Shown piece by piece: positions 60,260 to 64,000 of a DNA stretch of 64,000 nt (position 1 is the first letter of the stretch; each line of letters opens with the position of its first letter). The DNA is from Bacillota bacterium (lineage in GTDB: Bacteria > Bacillota > UBA4882 > UBA8346). Below the pieces are notes generated by a model that saw only the letters and a list, made by a program, of their open reading frames with translations, had not been told where the DNA came from and did no database searches. Location: the NCBI GenBank assembly GCA_023400055.1, contig JAEXFN010000021.1, positions 62,001 through 126,000 of the forward strand, in the 5' to 3' direction. The position numbers and the translations under genes were made by a program.

Positions 60260-61033
60260 TTGAAAACTAGCCTAGCGTACAAGATAATCGCCGTCATATC
60301 AATCGCTGTCTTTTTGGCGATATGGTATTTCATAACCGATGGTCTTAAATTATTCCCGGCAAGTACCTTTCCCAGCCCGGTGAAGGTTCTCCAAGCTTTC
60401 ATTAAGAAGTTTTATGTGAAACTCCCGGATGGAGGAACACTGTTCACGCATTTGATCGCCAGTTTACAGGTGGTTTTATATGGCTACATTCTGGGCGTAG
60501 TAATCGGTGTCCCACTCGGAATATTCATGGGTTGGTATAGAAAGGTAGATTTGATAGTAAAACCACTGTTTGATTTGATTAGGCCGATTCCACCGGTCGG
60601 TTGGATTCCGATAATGATTCTTTGGTTGGGCATCGGGATCACTGCCAAAGCAATGGTCATATTCGTTTCTGCGGTGACGCCGTGTATCATCAATTCTTAC
60701 ACGGGCATTAAGCAGACGAGTCAAGTACATATCTGGGTGGCTAAGACCTTTGGAGCGAGTAACAGAAGGACGCTTATCAAAGTAGGGTTGCCTTCAGCCT
60801 TGCCAATGATTTTTACCGGACTAAAAGTTTCACTGGGCGCATCGTGGATGGCTGTGGTTGCTGCCGAAATGCTTGCTTCCACCAAAGGCCTCGGCTATAT
60901 GATACAAATGAACAGAATGGTAGGCAGAGCTGATAATATTATCGTCGGCATGATCACGATAGGTTTGGTCGGCGCACTGCTTACATTTATACTTGAAAGA
61001 CTGGAAAAACGTTTTGTGAGAGGCAGGCATTGA
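60260..61033 (+). CDS. ABC transporter permease 1 (SsuC/TauC-like)
   Basis: This 257-residue protein has about six hydrophobic segments, starting IIAVISIAVFLAIWYF. The coupling loop KTFGASNRRTLIKVGLPSALP and preceding IRPIPPVGWIPIMILWLGIG are hallmarks of the SsuC/TauC permease family. A TTG start at 60260 follows AGGGGGA. Its stop overlaps the start of a second, different permease (TGATG). The importer thus has a heterodimeric channel, unlike the usual single SsuC. Confidence 0.9.
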   Translation: MKTSLAYKIIAVISIAVFLAIWYFITDGLKLFPASTFPSPVKVLQAFIKKFYVKLPDGGTLFTHLIASLQVVLYGYILGVVIGVPLGIFMGWYRKVDLIVKPLFDLIRPIPPVGWIPIMILWLGIGITAKAMVIFVSAVTPCIINSYTGIKQTSQVHIWVAKTFGASNRRTLIKVGLPSALPMIFTGLKVSLGASWMAVVAAEMLASTKGLGYMIQMNRMVGRADNIIVGMITIGLVGALLTFILERLEKRFVRGRH

Positions 61034-61827
61034 TGATGAGAACCAGGTCATTCAAAGGATCAAATGCGGAAGCGCTTATTTATGCAATCTTATCAATATG
61101 CGGGTTGATTATAATTTGGGCAGTTTTAGTAAACTTTACTGCAATGAAAAAAATCATGCCCGATCCTTTCACGGTTTTTAATCGGTTCTTTATTTCTTTT
61201 GTAAAATCGATTGGAACCTACATCCTTCCCATACAAATTTTATATAGCCTGAAGCGTGTGTTCGTAGGATATTTGCTGGCATGTGCTATTGGAATACCCT
61301 TAGGCCTCCTCATGGGGTGTTCCAAGCTGGGAAATGCGATAATTCGTCCAATTTTTGAGCTCATACGGCCTATACCTGGACTTGCGTGGATTCCACTGGC
61401 GATCCTCTGGTTCGGTATCGATGAAGCGCCAAAGTATTTTATTATTTGTATCAGCGCAATTGTCAGTATAATCCTTAATACCTATTCAGGCGCAAGAGCA
61501 GTCGATAATACACTGTTGGGAGCCGCCAGGATGCTGGGAGCCAGAAGCTTTAAATTATTTCTAAATGTGACACTACCTGCATCGGTTCCTCAAATTTTTG
61601 CTGGCCTGCAGGTGGGTCTGTCCTCTAGCTGGATGGCTGTCATTGCGGCAGAGATGATCCGTTCCAATGAAGGTTCCGGATGGGTTATAATAACCGGAAT
61701 GGCAAACGGAGACACCGTTCAGATTATAGTTGGCATGATTTCCATCGGATTGGTCGGCCTACTATTAGCCCAAATATTAAGAGCTATTGAGAGGAGGCTT
61801 TGTTCATGGAATATCCAGGGGAGATAG
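61033..61827 (+). CDS. ABC transporter permease 2 (SsuC/TauC-like)
   Basis: This 264-residue paralogue of permease 1 has the same marks: IRPIPGLAWIPLAILWFGID and the loop ARMLGARSFKLFLNVTLPASVPQIFAGLQVG. The ATG 61033 overlaps the previous stop, and the second ATG three bases on is equally possible. It forms a two-permease channel with 60260-61033. The first ATPase gene overlaps its end by 22 bases. Confidence 0.9.
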   Translation: MMRTRSFKGSNAEALIYAILSICGLIIIWAVLVNFTAMKKIMPDPFTVFNRFFISFVKSIGTYILPIQILYSLKRVFVGYLLACAIGIPLGLLMGCSKLGNAIIRPIFELIRPIPGLAWIPLAILWFGIDEAPKYFIICISAIVSIILNTYSGARAVDNTLLGAARMLGARSFKLFLNVTLPASVPQIFAGLQVGLSSSWMAVIAAEMIRSNEGSGWVIITGMANGDTVQIIVGMISIGLVGLLLAQILRAIERRLCSWNIQGR

Positions 61828-62579
61828 CAAATGCCATAATTGACTGCACGAAAGTATCAAAAATTTTTCTAACACAGAACACAAAGTTAGAAGTCATCAA
61901 AGATATTTCTGTTCAGGTACAAAAAAACGAATTTGTAGTGATTTTAGGGCCTGGGCAGTGTGGTAAAACAACATTGGTAAATTTAATTGCCGGTTTGGAT
62001 CTTCCAAGCAAAGGTGAAATTCGGGTTAATGGCAAAAAAGTCGTGGGGCCAGATCCGGATAGAGGAGTCGTGTACCAGAAGACAGCATTGTTTCCGTGGT
62101 TTACGGTGATGGGCAATGTGGAATTCGGACCCAGGATGAGAGGAATTTCCAAAAAAGAGCGCAAGGAAAAAGCACAGTATTATATCGATTTAGTGGGGCT
62201 CACTAATTTTGAAAAAGCTTATCCAATTAAACTTTCCGGAGGGATGCGGCAGCGCGTCGGCATCGCCAGAGCTTATTGTAATGACCCCTCGGTCATGTTG
62301 ATGGATGAGCCTTTTGGTCACCTTGATGCGCAGACTCGATATTTAATGCAGAAAGAGTTGGAGCGCATTTGGAGCAAAGAAAAAAGAACAGTAGTATTTG
62401 TAACCAATAACATAGAGGAAGCCATCTATTTGGCAGATAAGATCATTCTCTTATCGAATTGCCCTTCAACGATTAGAGAAGAATTTACAGTCGATTTGTC
62501 GAGGCCGAGAAGTTACGTTTCGCCAGATTTCCTCGAACTAAGACGAAAAATCACAAGTGTTATGGAAAAAGCGAGATAG
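61806..62579 (+). CDS. ABC importer ATPase 1, degenerate Walker A and H-loop
   Basis: This 257-residue SsuB/TauB-like nucleotide-binding subunit has signature motif LSGGMRQRVGIARA and Walker B LMDEPFGHLD, both normal. Walker A reads GPGQCGKTT, with Gln in place of the fourth glycine of GxxGxGK, and the switch histidine is replaced by Asn in FVTNNIEEA (normally V-T-H). GAGGAGG before ATG 61806 sets the start. Its partner at 62593 has the opposite pattern: good Walker A and histidine, poor signature. So its own Walker-site half should be weak in hydrolysis while its signature serves the partner's site. Confidence 0.9.
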   Translation: MEYPGEIANAIIDCTKVSKIFLTQNTKLEVIKDISVQVQKNEFVVILGPGQCGKTTLVNLIAGLDLPSKGEIRVNGKKVVGPDPDRGVVYQKTALFPWFTVMGNVEFGPRMRGISKKERKEKAQYYIDLVGLTNFEKAYPIKLSGGMRQRVGIARAYCNDPSVMLMDEPFGHLDAQTRYLMQKELERIWSKEKRTVVFVTNNIEEAIYLADKIILLSNCPSTIREEFTVDLSRPRSYVSPDFLELRRKITSVMEKAR

Positions 62580-62592
62580 AGGGAGTGCTTTC

Positions 62593-63327
62593 ATGAGCAA
62601 AGTCGAAGTAAAGAACCTTACTAAAAGCTTTGAGGATTTACTGGTCTTAGATAACGTATCCTTTGATGTAAAGGACGGTGAGTTTTTATGTATCGTAGGG
62701 CCAACTGGCTGCGGAAAAACAACATTTTTAAACAGCCTGGTCAAACTGTACGATATCGACGAAGGTAAAATTTTAATCAATGATGAGAACGTAAGCCTCA
62801 AAAAGCACAGTATTGCCTATATCATGCAGGAATATTCTTGTATGTCATGGCTTACCGTTCGGGAGAATGTCATGTTTGGTCTTCAAATAAAGAACGTCGA
62901 CAAAAAGACATTGGAAAGGGATACAGACGAGGCTATATCCTTGGTGGGACTGGAGGCATTTCAAAACTATTATCCCACCCAGTTATCGGCCAGCATGCTC
63001 CAACGGGTTTCGATAGCCAGAGCATTTGCGGTGAGGCCTGAACTTTTACTTATGGATGAACCATATGGACAGCTTGATTTAGAATTGCGCTTCAAACTTG
63101 AAGATGAGCTAATCAATCTTTGGGAAAAAACCAAAACTACCATTATTTTTATCACTCATAACATTGAAGAAGCCGTTTACCTTAGCGAAAGAATATTGGT
63201 CCTCACCAACAAACCTACCAAAATTAAAACTGAAATTGAAAATAAACTTATACGTCCAAGAGACGTTACCACTCCCGAATTTGTGGAAGTGAGAAATCGA
63301 GTAACCGATCTGATTAAGTGGTGGTAA
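62593..63327 (+). CDS. ABC importer ATPase 2, degenerate signature motif
   Basis: This 244-residue SsuB/TauB-like nucleotide-binding subunit has Walker A GPTGCGKTT, Walker B LLMDEPYGQLD and switch histidine in FITHNIEEAV, all intact. The ABC signature reads LSASMLQRV where LSGGM-QRV is expected. GGGAG before ATG 62593 sets the start. Together with ATPase 1 (13 bases upstream) it should form a heterodimer with one competent and one degenerate ATP site. The next gene, a sulfatase, starts 31 bases after the stop. Confidence 0.9.
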   Translation: MSKVEVKNLTKSFEDLLVLDNVSFDVKDGEFLCIVGPTGCGKTTFLNSLVKLYDIDEGKILINDENVSLKKHSIAYIMQEYSCMSWLTVRENVMFGLQIKNVDKKTLERDTDEAISLVGLEAFQNYYPTQLSASMLQRVSIARAFAVRPELLLMDEPYGQLDLELRFKLEDELINLWEKTKTTIIFITHNIEEAVYLSERILVLTNKPTKIKTEIENKLIRPRDVTTPEFVEVRNRVTDLIKWW

Positions 63328-63358
63328 ATTTGATAAAAAATTAAAGAGGTTGAATAAT

Positions 63359-64000
63359 TTGAATATCATTTATATGCATACTCATGATAGTGGAAGATAT
63401 TGGAGCCCTTATGGCTACTCGCTTCCCACCCCAAATTTAATGAATTTAGCGAAACAAAGCACTCTTTTTCGTCACTGCTACTGTGCAGGACCTACCTGTT
63501 CTCCTAGTAGAGCAGCGCTTTTAACAGGGATGAACCCTCATTCCTGCGGCATGCGAGGTTTAGCAAGCCGTGGGTTTAAATTGAATGATTATAATCAGCA
63601 TTTAGTCTCATTTTTAAATAATCTTGATTATCATACGGTGTTGTGCGGTATTCAGCATGAGGCTCCGGACTATAAGATGATTGGATACAGAGAAGTAATA
63701 GGTAGCCAAGAGTTTAACATGAATGAAACTGAAAAGAGTATGGAAGAGTGGGACTACGATAATACTCAAGCAGCCTGTGACTATTTAAAGACGATGATGG
63801 GACAAAAACAGCCGTTTTTCCTTTCAATGGGCTTTTTTAATACCCATCGTGAATTTCCTATGGCTAAAAGTGATGTTAACCCCGATTATTTAGCGCCTCC
63901 CGCGCCTTTATATGATTGTGATGTAAATCGTAAAGACATGGCGGATTACCATGAGTCGGTAAGAGTAGTAGATAATTGTGTAGGCATGTTACTTTCGGTT
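63359..64000 (+). CDS. Sulfatase (formylglycine-dependent), N-terminal part
   Basis: An open frame from TTG 63359, with AGAGGT at 63345-63350, runs off the window after 214 codons. The active-site motif is GPTCSPSRAALLTGMNPHS (C47), which fits C-x-P-S-R. The N terminus NIIYMHTHDSGRYWSPYG provides the first metal ligands (D10), and FFLSMGFFNTHREF is also typical of S1 sulfatases. It belongs to the importer operon, so the imported compound is probably a sulfate ester cleaved in the cytoplasm. The C-terminal end lies outside. Confidence 0.9.
   Translation, partial: MNIIYMHTHDSGRYWSPYGYSLPTPNLMNLAKQSTLFRHCYCAGPTCSPSRAALLTGMNPHSCGMRGLASRGFKLNDYNQHLVSFLNNLDYHTVLCGIQHEAPDYKMIGYREVIGSQEFNMNETEKSMEEWDYDNTQAACDYLKTMMGQKQPFFLSMGFFNTHREFPMAKSDVNPDYLAPPAPLYDCDVNRKDMADYHESVRVVDNCVGMLLSV

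Overview
The window looks like a chromosomal segment of an anaerobic, spore-forming member of the Firmicutes (Bacillota). The evidence is a Spo0E-type phosphatase, a gamma-SASP-like small protein, a CIRCE/HrcA heat-shock operon, perfect sigma-A style promoters, AGGAGG-type ribosome binding sites, a glycyl radical enzyme with its activase, anaerobic sulfatase maturation, and an archaeal-like (group III) chaperonin inside the dnaK operon. That last arrangement is known from anaerobic Firmicutes such as Carboxydothermus. The genus cannot be fixed from sequence alone. The three extracellular solute-binding proteins lack a canonical lipobox, which could hint at a diderm envelope (inference).

Layout. 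0-2 kb: the end of a short-chain dehydrogenase, a Gfo/Idh/MocA oxidoreductase and a Spo0E-like gene. 2.2-12.4 kb, minus strand: a carbohydrate catabolic operon (two permeases, binding protein, glycyl radical enzyme, its activase, a GH2 beta-mannosidase-like enzyme), with a membrane-bound AraC-type sensor-regulator divergent from it at 12.9-15.2 kb. 15.4-20.7 kb: zinc-ribbon membrane protein, PfkB kinase, sugar nucleotidyltransferase, glycosyltransferase and a TIM-barrel sugar isomerase. 20.9-31.8 kb: hemW, nudC, then promoter-CIRCE-hrcA-group III chaperonin-grpE-dnaK-dnaJ-prmA-rsmE. 31.8-43.4 kb: YqhG-like protein and SNF2 helicase, pta, MrfA-type helicase, the methionine-salvage pair mtnP-mtnA, a hidden SASP-like gene, gltX, tRNA-Gln and tRNA-Glu. 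44-49 kb: dienelactone hydrolase plus anaerobic sulfatase maturase, then an ArsR-linked iron-sulfur cluster containing a broken HMA (metal chaperone) gene. 49.2-64 kb is visibly more AT-rich and accessory in character: a ROK-regulated importer-polyol dehydrogenase-sulfatase-kinase operon whose kinase is broken, then a LacI-regulated Ssu/Tau-like importer with two different permeases and two different ATPases, followed by a second sulfatase.

How the genes fit together. Both sulfatases carry the C-x-P-S-R motif that needs formylglycine conversion by the radical SAM maturase at 44.8 kb, so three separated loci form one functional network. The two sugar importers lack ATPase genes and probably share an ATPase encoded elsewhere.

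Three signals stand out. (1) Five intergenic arrays, in at least three sequence families, all have a repeat unit of exactly 21 bp, which is two turns of B-DNA. (2) The two ATPases of the last importer are degenerate in complementary positions (Walker A and H-loop of one, signature motif of the other) that fall in the same composite ATP site, predicting an asymmetric importer. (3) A glycyl radical enzyme with an unusual GCGE active-site motif is embedded in an oligosaccharide-uptake operon.
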